Source: Sphingomonas ginsengisoli An et al. 2013 (GTDB lineage: Bacteria > Pseudomonadota > Alphaproteobacteria > Sphingomonadales > Sphingomonadaceae). Taken from it: DNA of 64,000 nt. Positions 1 through 8,145 of this stretch are shown one piece after another. Below the pieces are notes generated by a model. The model searched no databases. It saw only the letters and a program-made list of their open reading frames with translations, and had not been told where the DNA came from. The DNA lies in NCBI RefSeq assembly GCF_009363895.1, contig NZ_CP045434.1:2973291-3037290 (forward strand). The letters are read 5' to 3'. Within the stretch, counting starts at the first letter, position 1. Each line of letters opens with the position of its first letter. Both the position numbers and the translations under genes were made by a program.

Positions 1-1527
1 CTCAAGGACGCCGCCAAGAAATTGATGAGCGAGGCCGGTGTGCCGGTGACGCCTGGCTATCTCGGCGAGGACCAGTCGCCGGAGCGGCTCAAGGCCGAGG
101 CCGATGCGATCGGCTATCCGGTGCTGATCAAGGCGGTCGCCGGCGGGGGCGGCAAGGGGATGCGGCGGGTCGATGCGCCTGCGGACTTCGCCGACGCGCT
201 CGACAGCTGCAAGCGCGAGGCGACGTCGAGCTTCGGCAACGACATCGTCCTGCTCGAAAAATACATCCTCTCGCCGCGTCACATCGAGGTGCAAGTGTTC
301 GGCGACGCGCACGGCAATGTCGTCCACTTGTTCGAGCGCGACTGCTCGCTGCAGCGCCGCCACCAGAAGGTGATCGAGGAAGCACCTGCGCCCGGCATGG
401 ACGAGGAGACCCGCGCCGCCGTTTGCGGCGCTGCCGTCCGCGCGGCGCAGGCGGTGAATTACGAGGGCGCCGGGACGATCGAGTTTATCGCCGACGCATC
501 GGATGGCCTGCGCGCCGATCGCATCTGGTTCATGGAGATGAACACGCGGCTTCAGGTCGAGCATCCGGTCACCGAAGAGATCACCGGGCAGGACCTGGTC
601 GAATGGCAGCTCCGCGTCGCCGGCGGCGAGCCGCTGCCGCTAGCGCAGGACGAATTGGCGATCGACGGCCATGCGATCGAGGCGCGGCTCTATGCCGAGG
701 ATCCGGCGCGTGGCTTCCTCCCGAGCACCGGCCGCCTCGATCACTTCGACCTCGGCGAGGACGAACGGATCGAGACCGGGGTCGAGGAGGGCGACACTAT
801 CTCGCCCTTCTACGATCCGATGATCGCCAAGCTGATCGCCTGGGGCGAGGACCGCGACGAGGCGATCGACCGGCTGGCCGAGGTGATCGAGAGCGTCGAG
901 GTGTGGCCGGTCCGGACCAACGCCGGCTTCCTCGCCAATGCGCTGCTCGACGAGGATTTCATCGCCGCCGAGCTCGACACGGGGTTCATCGAGCGCAAGC
1001 TCGACGAGCTGGTTCCGACCGGCGAGGCCGACGACAGCCTCCGCGCTGCCGCGGCGGTGATCGCGCTGGCGCGCGACGAGGATGATGCGCCGTTGGGCGG
1101 CCTTGCCGGTTTCCGCCTCAATGCTGCGCCGCGCCTGCGGGTCGCGCTGGGTCAAAGCGGCAAGTTCGTCGAGGCCGATCCGGCCGGTGCGCCCGAGATG
1201 GTCTCGGGCTTCCGCGACGAGGAGCGGGTGGTCGTCTTCGCCGAGGGACAGGCGCACGAGTTCGCGCTCGTCGCGCGCGGCTCGGTCGGGGCGGCGGCAG
1301 GGTCGGGCGCGCTGGTTGCGCCGATGCCGGGCAAGGTCACTAGCGTCGAGGTCGCGGCCGGGGAGGCGGTGACCAAGGGCCAGCGGTTGCTGACGCTTGA
1401 GGCGATGAAGATGGAGCATGCGATGCTCGCGCCGTTTGACGGCACCGTTGCCGAGCTCAATGTGGCGGCAGGCCAGCAGGTGCAAGTCGACGCTGTACTG
1501 GCGAAGGTCGAGGCGGCGGCCAAGTAA
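1..1527 (+). CDS. Biotin-dependent acyl-CoA carboxylase, biotin carboxylase/BCCP subunit (5' partial)
   Basis: ATP-dependent carboxylation of enzyme-bound biotin for an acetyl-, propionyl- or methylcrotonyl-CoA carboxylase. The frame is open from base 1 and the first in-frame ATG (22) lies inside the conserved biotin carboxylase fold, so the N-terminus (roughly 110 residues) is outside the window. Seen: the glycine-rich ATP-grasp loop GGGGKGMR, the active-site stretch EMNTRLQVEHPVTE, a biotin carboxylase C-terminal domain (IEARLYAEDP), and a C-terminal biotinyl domain with EAMKMEH, whose lysine is encoded at 1408-1410. The fused biotinyl domain marks a catabolic acyl-CoA carboxylase alpha subunit rather than stand-alone AccC. 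The short-chain dehydrogenase downstream fits branched-chain amino acid or fatty acid breakdown. Which acyl-CoA is used cannot be told without the beta subunit. Confidence 0.93.
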   Translation, partial: LKDAAKKLMSEAGVPVTPGYLGEDQSPERLKAEADAIGYPVLIKAVAGGGGKGMRRVDAPADFADALDSCKREATSSFGNDIVLLEKYILSPRHIEVQVFGDAHGNVVHLFERDCSLQRRHQKVIEEAPAPGMDEETRAAVCGAAVRAAQAVNYEGAGTIEFIADASDGLRADRIWFMEMNTRLQVEHPVTEEITGQDLVEWQLRVAGGEPLPLAQDELAIDGHAIEARLYAEDPARGFLPSTGRLDHFDLGEDERIETGVEEGDTISPFYDPMIAKLIAWGEDRDEAIDRLAEVIESVEVWPVRTNAGFLANALLDEDFIAAELDTGFIERKLDELVPTGEADDSLRAAAAVIALARDEDDAPLGGLAGFRLNAAPRLRVALGQSGKFVEADPAGAPEMVSGFRDEERVVVFAEGQAHEFALVARGSVGAAAGSGALVAPMPGKVTSVEVAAGEAVTKGQRLLTLEAMKMEHAMLAPFDGTVAELNVAAGQQVQVDAVLAKVEAAAK

Positions 1528-1529
1528 CC

Positions 1530-1614
1530 GTCACCCCGGCCTTGATCCGGGGTCCCGCTTCTCCCTAAGCGGCGGCAGAACGTAGCGGGATGCCGGATCA
1601 AGTCCGGCATGACG
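1530..1614. repeat. Dispersed inverted repeat, type A, copy 1
   Basis: An intergenic GC-rich element beginning GTCACCCCGGCCTTGATCC and ending GCCGGATCAAGTCCGGCATGACG-like, so its two ends are imperfect inverted copies (GTCA...TGAC outermost). A near-identical element lies at 43718-43806. An in-frame ATG inside it (1590) would lengthen the next gene artificially. Confidence 0.8.
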
Positions 1615-1625
1615 AGGAGAGAGAC

Positions 1626-2405
1626 ATGAACATCAACGGCATTGCGGCAGTGGTCACCGGCGGCGCGTCGGGGCTGGGCGAGGCGACGGCGCGGGCGCTG
1701 GCGGCCAAGGGCGCCAAGGTCGCCATCTTCGACCGCAATGCCGAGCAAGGCGAGAAGGTCGCCGCCGAGCTGGGCGGCATTTTCTGCGAGGTCGACGTCA
1801 CCAACGACGATACCGTAGCCGCCGGCTTCGAGAAGGCGCGCGCCGCGCACGGGCAAGAGCGGGTGCTGGTCAATTGCGCGGGTGTCGCCAATGCGGTGAA
1901 GACCGTCGGCCGCGACCGTGAGACCAAGGCAGTGAAGAAATATCCGCTTCACCAGTTCGAGCTGGTGATCGGGATCAACCTGATCGGCACCTTCCGCTGC
2001 ATCGCTCACTCGGCCGCGGGCATGGTCGATGCCGAGCCGGGCGAGGATGGCGAGAAGGGCGTGATCATCAACACCGCCTCGGTCGCCGCCGAGGACGGCC
2101 AGATCGGGCAGGCGGCCTACTCGGCGTCCAAGGGCGGGGTGCTGGCGATGACCCTGCCGATCGCGCGCGACCTGATGAACGAGGGCGTGCGGGTGAACAC
2201 GATCCTGCCGGGCGTGTTCAAGACCCCGATGGTAGCGATGATGCCGCCGCAGGTGCAGGATGCGCTCGGCGCTCAGGTGCCCTTCCCCAAGCGGCTCGGC
2301 CGGCCCGAGGAATATGCCCAGCTCGCGGTGTTCATGATCGAGAGTGGCTACATGAATGCCGAGCACGTCCGCCTCGATGGCGGCATCCGTATGGCGCCCA
2401 AGTAA
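1626..2405 (+). CDS. SDR-family NAD(P)-dependent oxidoreductase (3-hydroxyacyl-CoA dehydrogenase type II-like)
   Basis: A 259-residue classical short-chain dehydrogenase. Seen: the N-terminal Rossmann motif TGGASGLGEA, the NCAG structural motif, the catalytic set N-S-Y-K with YSASKGG, and the C-terminal LDGGIRMAPK. The insert and length resemble 3-hydroxyacyl-CoA dehydrogenase type II (17beta-HSD10-like) enzymes, which oxidise 3-hydroxyacyl-CoA, including 2-methyl-3-hydroxybutyryl-CoA in isoleucine breakdown. The neighbouring carboxylase subunit supports a catabolic acyl-CoA role, but the substrate is inferred. I chose the ATG at 1626, which follows GAGGAGAGAG, over 1590, which lies inside a dispersed repeat. 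Confidence 0.88.
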   Translation: MNINGIAAVVTGGASGLGEATARALAAKGAKVAIFDRNAEQGEKVAAELGGIFCEVDVTNDDTVAAGFEKARAAHGQERVLVNCAGVANAVKTVGRDRETKAVKKYPLHQFELVIGINLIGTFRCIAHSAAGMVDAEPGEDGEKGVIINTASVAAEDGQIGQAAYSASKGGVLAMTLPIARDLMNEGVRVNTILPGVFKTPMVAMMPPQVQDALGAQVPFPKRLGRPEEYAQLAVFMIESGYMNAEHVRLDGGIRMAPK

Positions 2406-3233
2406 GTGGAAGCCGGCGCCCTGCTCGAGGCGCTGTGCGCGTGCGTCTGGGAGGCGGGCGACGCCATCCGTGAGGTCCGTAGGCGCGGGTTCGAAGTGGC
2501 GCACAAGGGCGACGCCTCGCCCGTCACCGAGGCCGATCATGCCGCCGAACGGATCATCCTTGCGGCGCTCGCCCGCTGCGCGCCGGGGGTGCCGGTGATC
2601 GCCGAGGAAGAGGTCGCTGCGGGGCGGATTCCGGCGCACGACGATCAGTATTTCCTCGTCGACCCGCTCGACGGGACCAAGGAATATGTTCGTGGCGGCG
2701 ACGACTATACGGTCAACATCGGGCTGATCCGGGGTGGCGAGCCGGCGCTGGGGATCGTCCTGGCACCCGAGCAGGAGCGACTGTTCGGCGGCGTCGTCGG
2801 GCAGGGCGCCTGGGTCCAGCGGCGAGGCGGCGAGCGCGAGGCTATCCGCGTACGCGCGGCGCCCGAGCGCTTGGTGGCAGTCGCCTCCAAATCTCATTTC
2901 ACGCAGAATACCGCCGACTATCTCGCCAGCCTCGACCGCGACTTCGACCAGGTCTCGGTCGGATCGAGCCTTAAATTCTGCATCGTCGCCGAGGGTCAGG
3001 CCGACATCTATCCCCGGCTGTCCCCGACCAGCGAATGGGATACGGCCGCGGGCCACGCGATCCTGGTCGCGGCTGGGGGACGGGTCGACGCTCCGGAAGG
3101 CGGTCCCCTGCGGTACGGCAAGCCGGCTTTCCTGAACCGCGGCTTCCTGGCGTTGGGTGGGACCGTTGCGCCGCCACTTGCGCCGTTCATGGCTGACTTC
3201 GCGGGCGGGGGCGACCTGCCGCAGGGCGTTTGA
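2406..3233 (+). CDS. cysQ: 3'(2'),5'-bisphosphate nucleotidase CysQ (inositol monophosphatase family)
   Basis: Mg-dependent phosphatase expected to hydrolyse PAP to AMP, clearing the by-product of sulfate assimilation. Seen: the metal-binding motifs EADH, EEE and DPLDGTKEY, and the C-terminal SEWDTAAGHAIL motif of the family. The 275-residue length is normal. The GTG start lies immediately after the TAA of the upstream dehydrogenase, so the two are probably co-transcribed. The TKEY variant after DPLDG is typical of CysQ rather than inositol monophosphatase (SuhB). Confidence 0.9.
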   Translation: MEAGALLEALCACVWEAGDAIREVRRRGFEVAHKGDASPVTEADHAAERIILAALARCAPGVPVIAEEEVAAGRIPAHDDQYFLVDPLDGTKEYVRGGDDYTVNIGLIRGGEPALGIVLAPEQERLFGGVVGQGAWVQRRGGEREAIRVRAAPERLVAVASKSHFTQNTADYLASLDRDFDQVSVGSSLKFCIVAEGQADIYPRLSPTSEWDTAAGHAILVAAGGRVDAPEGGPLRYGKPAFLNRGFLALGGTVAPPLAPFMADFAGGGDLPQGV

Positions 3234-3442
3234 ACGACCGCGGCGGACCTGCCGGCACGGTCAAATGCTCGGTGCCGGCGACCACCGCGCTGCGCTGGAT
3301 CAAGACGATGACCGGCAATGGGATGCTGCGCCGCCGCGAGGATCCGCACGATGCGCGACGGGTGTTCATCGAGCTGGCCCCGCCGATGAGCGCTTCGATC
3401 CGTCGCTACTTCGACAAGGTCGGTGCGCCCGTCGTCGTGTGA
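3230..3442 (+). pseudogene. Fragment of a MarR-type winged-helix regulator
   Basis: Only about 55 residues resemble a protein: VPATTALRWIKTMTG, then RREDPHDARRVFIEL, which reads as the recognition helix and wing of a MarR-family DNA-binding domain. The intact regulator at 47085-47552 has the parallel stretches VPPTTGLRWAKLL and RRNDPLDSRRVHLSL. The N-terminal dimerisation helices are missing, and the upstream sequence is cysQ in another frame. The only start available is a TTG overlapping the cysQ stop. I read this as a decayed remnant; a translated 70-residue peptide cannot be excluded. Confidence 0.6.
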
Positions 3443-3487
3443 GTGGCGGCTTGCCCGCACCGGCGGAAGCTGGCAGCAGGCGGGCGC

Positions 3488-3563
3488 GGGCGCTTAGCTC
3501 AGTTGGTAGAGCGCTTCCTTTACACGGAAGATGTCGGCGGTTCGAGCCCGTCAGCGCCCACCA
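3488..3563 (+). tRNA. tRNA-Val (anticodon TAC)
   Basis: A complete cloverleaf: acceptor GGGCGCT pairs with AGCGCCC, D-arm GCTC...GAGC, anticodon stem CTTCC/GGAAG enclosing TTTACAC with anticodon TAC, and a T-arm with GGTTCGAGCCC-type loop. The 3' CCA is encoded. The gene ends 7 bases before the stop codon of the convergent XRE regulator. Confidence 0.95.
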
Positions 3564-3570
3564 GATTTTG

Positions 3571-4146
3571 TCACAGCGAGCGGATCAGTCGGACCGGCAG
3601 CGCTGCCCAGGCGGGGTCAGCGACGACCGACTGCCGGGCACCGAAGCCGAGCGGCAGCAGGTGCAATTTGCCGTCTTCGCGCGCGAGCAGGCGGCCGAAG
3701 ATGAAGCGGCCGGCGGGGCGGGGCACCAGCACGTCGCGGTTGAGTGCGCGGCCAAATTCGTCGGGCGAGAGCCGATCGCACCATAGTTCATCGCCCGACC
3801 GATAATCGCCGACGGTGGCGGTCACCACGATCGCGACCTGGCTCCCAGTCGGAGTGGGCGGGACGACCTGCGCCTGGCGGCGCGGCGAGGTGGCACCGTC
3901 GACCGACAGATGCGCGAGCACCTCAAGCTCGGCGCGGTCGGGATGGTCGACGAGGTCCGCGGCAGTGACCCCGAGCGCGGTCGCGATCCGGTTGAGCCAG
4001 CCGATCGAGACGGTCCGCGTACCGGTCTCCAGCCTGCCGATGGTTTGCGGGGTCGTCGGCGGCACACATGCCCGGGCAACGTCCTCGAGCGTCATCCGCT
4101 TCGCCTTCCGCACCTGCCGTATGCGCGTGATCATCGCCGCCCCCAT
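3571..4146 (-). CDS. XRE-family transcriptional regulator with C-terminal sensor/peptidase-like domain
   Basis: A 191-residue protein. Residues about 5-65 form a Cro/CI-type helix-turn-helix (RIRQVRKAKRMTLEDVAR, then IGRLETGTRTVSIGWLNRIATALGV). The C-terminal half (DYRSGDELWCDRLSPDEFGRAL...GRFIFGRLL) resembles the LexA/CI-like beta domain found in short repressors, but I see no clear Ser-Lys catalytic pair. Starts at 4146 or 4134 are both possible; the second ATG is preceded by GGGGGCGGCG. It sits back to back with the DUF6456 gene and may regulate it or itself from the shared region 4147-4238. Confidence 0.8.
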   Translation of the reverse strand: MGAAMITRIRQVRKAKRMTLEDVARACVPPTTPQTIGRLETGTRTVSIGWLNRIATALGVTAADLVDHPDRAELEVLAHLSVDGATSPRRQAQVVPPTPTGSQVAIVVTATVGDYRSGDELWCDRLSPDEFGRALNRDVLVPRPAGRFIFGRLLAREDGKLHLLPLGFGARQSVVADPAWAALPVRLIRSL

Positions 4147-4238
4147 TAGTTGTAATCGAACCCTATCGGTTCGCTGCTGTCCTACAGATTAGCGCTTGTG
4201 GCAAGTAGCGGCGACTCGAGCACGGAAGGGCAGGTTCA

Positions 4239-4718
4239 ATGGCGGCGCGGTTGATGAAGGAAGTTTCGGTGCCCGGCGACGCGCGAGACGCCCGGGGCAA
4301 GCGACCCGTGCGAACCGTGACGGTCAACATGGTCGAATCGCCGCTCGGCTGGTTGCGCTCACGCGGCCACCTGACGGCGCGCCAATATGATGCTGGCGAG
4401 CAGTTGCGGCTCGACTGGGAGGCGGCGCAGATGGCCCCGCGCGTGACCATGCGCTGGGATCCCGCGCCGATCGGCTCGGGGCGGGCCGGCGGGTCGCAGC
4501 CGCTCGAACCTGCCGAGCAGCAGCTCAAGGCGAAGGAGCGGTTCGACGCGGCAATCGGCGCCGCCGGGGCCGGGCTGTCGGATATTCTCTGGCGGGTGGT
4601 GTGCGCGGGCGAGGGGATGCGCGAGGCCGAGACGGCGCTGGGATGGCCCGCGCGGGCCGGCAAGCTGGTGCTGACCCTCGCGCTCGACCGGGTGGCCGAC
4701 TTCTATCGGCTACGTTGA
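4239..4718 (+). CDS. DUF6456 domain-containing protein
   Basis: A 159-residue basic protein with the alphaproteobacterial DUF6456 signature: an N-terminal block VNMVESPLGWLRSRG...LTARQYDAGEQLRLDW and a C-terminal block FDAAIGAAGAGLSDILWRVVC...ETALGWPARAGKLVL. The C-terminal part looks like a small helical DNA-binding fold, and the family is often linked to chromosome or replication-associated regulators, but its role is unknown. The ATG at 4239 follows GGAAGGGCAGG. Divergent from the XRE regulator. Confidence 0.75.
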   Translation: MAARLMKEVSVPGDARDARGKRPVRTVTVNMVESPLGWLRSRGHLTARQYDAGEQLRLDWEAAQMAPRVTMRWDPAPIGSGRAGGSQPLEPAEQQLKAKERFDAAIGAAGAGLSDILWRVVCAGEGMREAETALGWPARAGKLVLTLALDRVADFYRLR

Positions 4719-4728
4719 GGATTGACGA

Positions 4729-4763
4729 AACGGCGGCGCCCCTGCCGGGACAGGCGCGCCGCC
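4729..4763. terminator. GC-rich intergenic hairpin between convergent genes
   Basis: GGCGGCGCCCCTG and CAGGCGCGCCGCC pair with one mismatch around a short loop, between the convergent DUF6456 and low-complexity genes. There is no clear T-run on either strand, so termination is only a guess. Confidence 0.35.
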
Positions 4764-4786
4764 GGAATGTGAGTGCGGTTGACGGC

Positions 4787-5281
4787 CTAGATCTGGCTGT
4801 TGTCGTCAGCCGCTTGGTCACGCTTCATCGACTTCTCGTCGAGCGCGCCCTGACCCTGGGCGGGGAAGTCCTGCTCGTCCGAGCCGTCCTGCTGCTCGAG
4901 CGACGAGGTCAGGCTGGTGTCCGATGAGCTAAGTTCGTCATTTTTGAGCGACGATGAGCCCATGTCGTTGCCGCTCACGCCCGAACCGATGAACCCGCTC
5001 GACGAACCGTCGTCGCTCGAGCGATCGGTGGTCGCGCTGTCCTGCTGCTGCATGGTGTCGGTCTGGCCACTGTTGCCATAGGAGGCCTGGCCGGTATCGG
5101 CGGCGTCGCCGGTCGAGCTGCCGCTCGACATCGTCGTGCCGGTGCCGCCACCGCTGTCGTTGCCGCCGATCGGCTGCGCATTGCGCTCCTGCGCCTCGGG
5201 CTGCTGCTGGTTCTGCGAGCGGGTGTTGTCGTCGCTCTGCTCGAAGCCCTGCTGTCCCGTCTGCTGGTTATTGTCGTCCAT
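4787..5281 (-). CDS. Low-complexity Gln/Ser/Asp/Gly-rich hypothetical protein
   Basis: A 164-residue, strongly acidic and polar protein built almost entirely of N, Q, S, D, G, E and T (DDNNQQTGQQGFEQ at the N-terminus, then many SS, DD and QQ pairs). No signal peptide, membrane segment or globular domain is visible, so it is probably intrinsically disordered. The start at 5281 is set by GGAGGAAGCT just upstream; a longer reading to 5389 adds a sequence with different composition and is unlikely. I do not recognise a family. Such proteins in sphingomonads are often stress-related, but nothing here proves it. Confidence 0.65.
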   Translation of the reverse strand: MDDNNQQTGQQGFEQSDDNTRSQNQQQPEAQERNAQPIGGNDSGGGTGTTMSSGSSTGDAADTGQASYGNSGQTDTMQQQDSATTDRSSDDGSSSGFIGSGVSGNDMGSSSLKNDELSSSDTSLTSSLEQQDGSDEQDFPAQGQGALDEKSMKRDQAADDNSQI

Positions 5282-5389
5282 AGCTTCCTCCATCTGTCGG
5301 AGGATCAACCACGAAGCCGAGCCGGCGTTCCGGGTCCGAAAGACCGTATGCGACAACACGTGGGGGGATTGCCGACGACCGGCCGACAT

Positions 5390-5422
5390 AAAGAAAAAGC
5401 CGCCGGACCTGCGCCCGGCGGC
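5390..5422 (-). terminator. Rho-independent terminator of the rpsF-rpsR-rplI operon
   Basis: On the minus strand GCCGCCGG (5422-5415) and CCGGCGGC (5406-5399) form a perfect 8-bp stem with an 8-base loop, followed by TTTTTC. It lies 25 bases after the rplI stop codon. Confidence 0.85.
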
Positions 5423-5447
5423 TTCTATTTGTCAGCGTCGGGCCGGA

Positions 5448-6050
5448 TCAGCCTTCGGCGGTGTCGGCCGCCGGCTCGTCCCCGCTCACCTCGGCGGTGG
5501 CGCCGGGCTCGGCATTCGGATCATAGTCCTCGGTGAAGCCCGCATTGTCGCGTTCGAACATCTGCGCCATCACGTCGACGCCCTGCGCCTGCAAGTCGGC
5601 CTCTTCCGGCGAACGGGCGACGTTGACCTTGACGGTGACGTTGACCTCCGGGTGAAGCGAGACGCGCACTTCGTGCATCCCGATCGACTTGATCGGACGA
5701 TCGAGCACGATCTGGCTCTTGCTCACCTTGGCGCCATCGGCGTCGAGCGCATCGATGATGTCGCGCGCGCTGACCGAGCCGTAGAGCTGGCCGGTGTTCG
5801 ACGCCTGGCGGATCAGCTGAACCGTCTTGCCGTCGATGCCCTTCGAAGCGGCCTCGGCACCGGTGCGGCGCTCGGCATTCTCGGACTCGATGCGGGCGCG
5901 GTTCGCCTCGAACACCTTGCGGTTGGCGTCATTGGCGCGAAGCGCCTTCTTGCGCGGGAGAAGGTAGTTACGGGCGAACCCGTTCTTAACCGTGACGACA
6001 TCGCCGATGCCGCCGAGCTTCTCGACACGCTCGAGCAGGATAACTTCCAT
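5448..6050 (-). CDS. rplI: 50S ribosomal protein L9
   Basis: Binds 23S rRNA and helps keep reading frame. Seen: MEVILLERVEKLGGIGDVV followed by VKNGFARNYLLPRKKA, the N-terminal L9 domain, a connecting helix rich in R/E/A, and the C-terminal domain. At 200 residues it is longer than the roughly 150 of many bacteria. The extra length is an acidic C-terminal tail (DPNAEPGATAEVSGDEPAAD), a pattern common in alphaproteobacterial L9. Third gene of the S6-S18-L9 operon. Confidence 0.97.
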   Translation of the reverse strand: MEVILLERVEKLGGIGDVVTVKNGFARNYLLPRKKALRANDANRKVFEANRARIESENAERRTGAEAASKGIDGKTVQLIRQASNTGQLYGSVSARDIIDALDADGAKVSKSQIVLDRPIKSIGMHEVRVSLHPEVNVTVKVNVARSPEEADLQAQGVDVMAQMFERDNAGFTEDYDPNAEPGATAEVSGDEPAADTAEG

Positions 6051-6062
6051 CGCTCGCGCTCC

Positions 6063-6287
6063 TTACTTAACGACGTAGGGCAGCAGGCCGAGATGGCGGG
6101 CGCGCTTGATCGCCTTGGCCAGCTCACGCTGCTTCTTGGTGCTCACCGCAGTGATGCGGCTCGGGACGATCTTGCCACGCTCGGAGACGAAGCCCTGGAG
6201 CAAGCGGACGTCCTTGTAATCGATCCGCGGGGCGTCCTTGCCCGAGAAGGGGCACGACTTGCGGCGGCGGAAAAAGGCACGGGCCAT
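6063..6287 (-). CDS. rpsR: 30S ribosomal protein S18
   Basis: A 74-residue S18 that binds S6 and 16S rRNA in the platform of the small subunit. Seen: [30 protein letters not shown] and the conserved [22 protein letters not shown]. Separated by 3 bases from rpsF and 12 from rplI, so the three form one operon. Confidence 0.98.
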   Translation of the reverse strand: MARAFFRRRKSCPFSGKDAPRIDYKDVRLLQGFVSERGKIVPSRITAVSTKKQRELAKAIKRARHLGLLPYVVK

Positions 6288-6290
6288 GGC

Positions 6291-6719
6291 TTAAGCTCCC
6301 ATCTCTTCGCGAGCGCGCTCGGGACGATCGCCACGCGGGCCGCGATCGCCACGGTCACCGCGATCACCACGGTCGCTGCCGCGTTCACGGTCACGCTCCG
6401 AACGACGCATCATCGCCGACGGGCCGGCCTCATGCTCGTCGACGCGGACGGTCATGAAGCGGATGACGTCTTCGTTGAGGCCGGTCTGGCGCTCGAGCTC
6501 GGCGACCGCCGCGGCGGGGGCGTCGACGTCGAGCAGCACATAATGCGCCTTGCGGTTCTTCGCGATGCGATAGGCGAGGCCGCGCAGGCCCCAGGTCTCG
6601 GTCTTGACGACCGAACCACCATTGTCCGTCAGAATCTTGGTTGCGTTCTCCGCGAGGGCATCGACCTGGGCTTGCGCCAGGTCCTGCCGCGCGAGAAACA
6701 CATGCTCGTAAAGCGGCAT
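6291..6719 (-). CDS. rpsF: 30S ribosomal protein S6
   Basis: A 142-residue S6. Residues 1-95 are the conserved domain ([45 protein letters not shown]). The C-terminal tail of about 40 residues is highly charged, with repeated DRG units ([14 protein letters not shown]). S6 tails in many bacteria are glutamylated by RimK, but this one ends EEMGA rather than in a run of glutamate. The start at 6719 is fixed by homology; the open frame extends far upstream but does not read as S6. First gene of the operon. Confidence 0.97.
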   Translation of the reverse strand: MPLYEHVFLARQDLAQAQVDALAENATKILTDNGGSVVKTETWGLRGLAYRIAKNRKAHYVLLDVDAPAAAVAELERQTGLNEDVIRFMTVRVDEHEAGPSAMMRRSERDRERGSDRGDRGDRGDRGPRGDRPERAREEMGA

Positions 6720-7029
6720 GTCAAACTCACATGTTGGCCGATCGCTGACGGGCGCCCCATGCGCACCGCCCCTCCGGCTGTCTTCGGTAGGCGAGGATCG
6801 GCGCGGGGACTTGCCCCACTCCGGTCCGCGGCGCCTATGGCCGAAGGGGGCGGCAAAGGCAAGTGCGCGGCGGTCAGCCAGCAGGATGGTAAGTATTACG
6901 AACCTCAATGGTTCAAAACGCTTGACATCGTCACGCTCATCTGGCAAAGATATGGACACTGGGCGAATCACCCACTGAGCCGGTCGGACCGGTTCGCGGG
7001 CCCCCGCCGCCTCACATATTGGAACCCAG
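6720..7029. promoter_or_regulatory. Divergent intergenic region between rpsF and the phage-like module
   Basis: 310 bases with no gene. On the plus strand TTGACA at 6922-6927 is followed 18 bases later by AAAGAT (6946-6951), a plausible sigma-70 promoter reading towards the portal gene at 7030. The ribosomal protein promoter must lie on the other strand nearer 6720-6900, but I cannot pick a convincing pair of boxes. A start reading frame in the opposite direction through this region does not look like a protein. Confidence 0.35.
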
Positions 7030-8145
7030 ATGAACTGGTTTGGTCGTAAGTCGGCGCCTGCGCCGGCCGCGCTTCCGACGTGGTCGACGCTTGCCGGCAC
7101 GAATGACGATGTCGGTCCCCGGAGCTATCAGGCCCGGATCAACGAAGTGTTCCTGAGCAATCCGGTCGGCCAGCGCTCGGTGCGGCTGGTCGCGGGGACG
7201 GTCGCGGCGTTGCCGATCGACCAGATCGAGGGGGATGAACAGGCCGCCAAGGTCGGGCTTCGGCCGCGCCTGCTGGAAACGGTGGCGACGCAGCTGCTGC
7301 TGCACGGCAATGCCTACCTCTATTGCGTGGCGACCGAGCGCGGGCTGAGCGAGCTGGTCCCGCTTCGGCCCGAAAAAGTGTCGGTGACGCTCGACGAGCG
7401 CGGGTGGCCGTCTGGCTATGTCTACCGCAGCGGTCCCAATCGCACCGCGCGTTATGCCGCGCGCGACGCGCTGGCGCGGCCGCAGGTCCTGCATCTGCGG
7501 GCGCTCAACCCGACTGATGATCATGTCGGGCTGGGTTGCATGGACGCGGCGATCAGCGCCGCATGCCTTCACAATCGGGCGACCCGCTGGAATCGCTCGC
7601 TGCTCGACAATGCCGCGCGGCCGTCGGGCGCGATGGTCTACGATCCCGGCGACGGCTCGAGCCTGACCGGCGAGCAGCTGACCCGGCTGCGCGAGCAGAT
7701 CGACCAGCATTTCGCCGGTGGGATCAACGCCGGGCGACCCTTGTTGCTGGAGGGCGGCTTAAAGTGGCAGGCCCTCGGACTGTCGCCCAACGACATGGAC
7801 TTCGTGTCGCTCAAGGAAGCGGCGGTCCGCGACATCGCCCTGGCGTTCGGGGTGCCGCCAGTCCTGCTCGGCCTGCCTGGCGACACGGCTTACGCCAATC
7901 TGCGCGAGGCCGGACGGGCACTTTACCGGCAGACCGTGCTCCCCTTGTCGGAGCGCATTCTCGAGACGCTCACCGAAGGGCTGAGCGCCTGGTTTGGGCC
8001 GGTCGGCTTCGCGATCGACCTCGACCGGGTCAGCGAACTGACCGAGGACCGCGAGAGGCTATGGCAGCGAATTGAGGCGGCGAGTTTCCTGTCACGGGCG
8101 GAGAAGCGGGAACAATTGGGCTTCAGCGCGGAGCCCGTGGCATGA
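7030..8145 (+). CDS. HK97-family phage portal protein (GTA-like)
   Basis: The portal forms the dodecameric ring through which DNA enters a capsid. The 371-residue protein shows the family blocks: [53 protein letters not shown], and [21 protein letters not shown]. The last is the signature of the HK97/RcGTA portal branch. It looks intact. No terminase precedes it: the upstream neighbour is rpsF on the other strand, whereas RcGTA-type clusters begin with terminase genes. It overlaps the next gene by 4 bases (ATGA). Confidence 0.9.
   Translation: MNWFGRKSAPAPAALPTWSTLAGTNDDVGPRSYQARINEVFLSNPVGQRSVRLVAGTVAALPIDQIEGDEQAAKVGLRPRLLETVATQLLLHGNAYLYCVATERGLSELVPLRPEKVSVTLDERGWPSGYVYRSGPNRTARYAARDALARPQVLHLRALNPTDDHVGLGCMDAAISAACLHNRATRWNRSLLDNAARPSGAMVYDPGDGSSLTGEQLTRLREQIDQHFAGGINAGRPLLLEGGLKWQALGLSPNDMDFVSLKEAAVRDIALAFGVPPVLLGLPGDTAYANLREAGRALYRQTVLPLSERILETLTEGLSAWFGPVGFAIDLDRVSELTEDRERLWQRIEAASFLSRAEKREQLGFSAEPVA

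Noticed and set aside
1590..1625. An earlier ATG for the SDR gene
   Set aside because: It lies in the type-A inverted repeat, and the ATG at 1626 has a good ribosome-binding site and matches the normal SDR start.
1152..3056. A 634-codon minus-strand frame over the carboxylase, SDR and cysQ genes
   Set aside because: Antisense of three recognisable genes. It has biased composition and spans intergenic repeats without a proper start.
3488..3563. tRNA-Val as an attachment site for an integrated element
   Set aside because: I found no second copy of the tRNA 3' end in the window and no integrase nearby, so there is no evidence of integration here.
5136..7049. A 637-codon open frame on the plus strand over rpsF-rpsR-rplI
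   Set aside because: The region encodes S6, S18 and L9 on the minus strand with clear family sequence; the plus-strand frame has no similarity to a protein.
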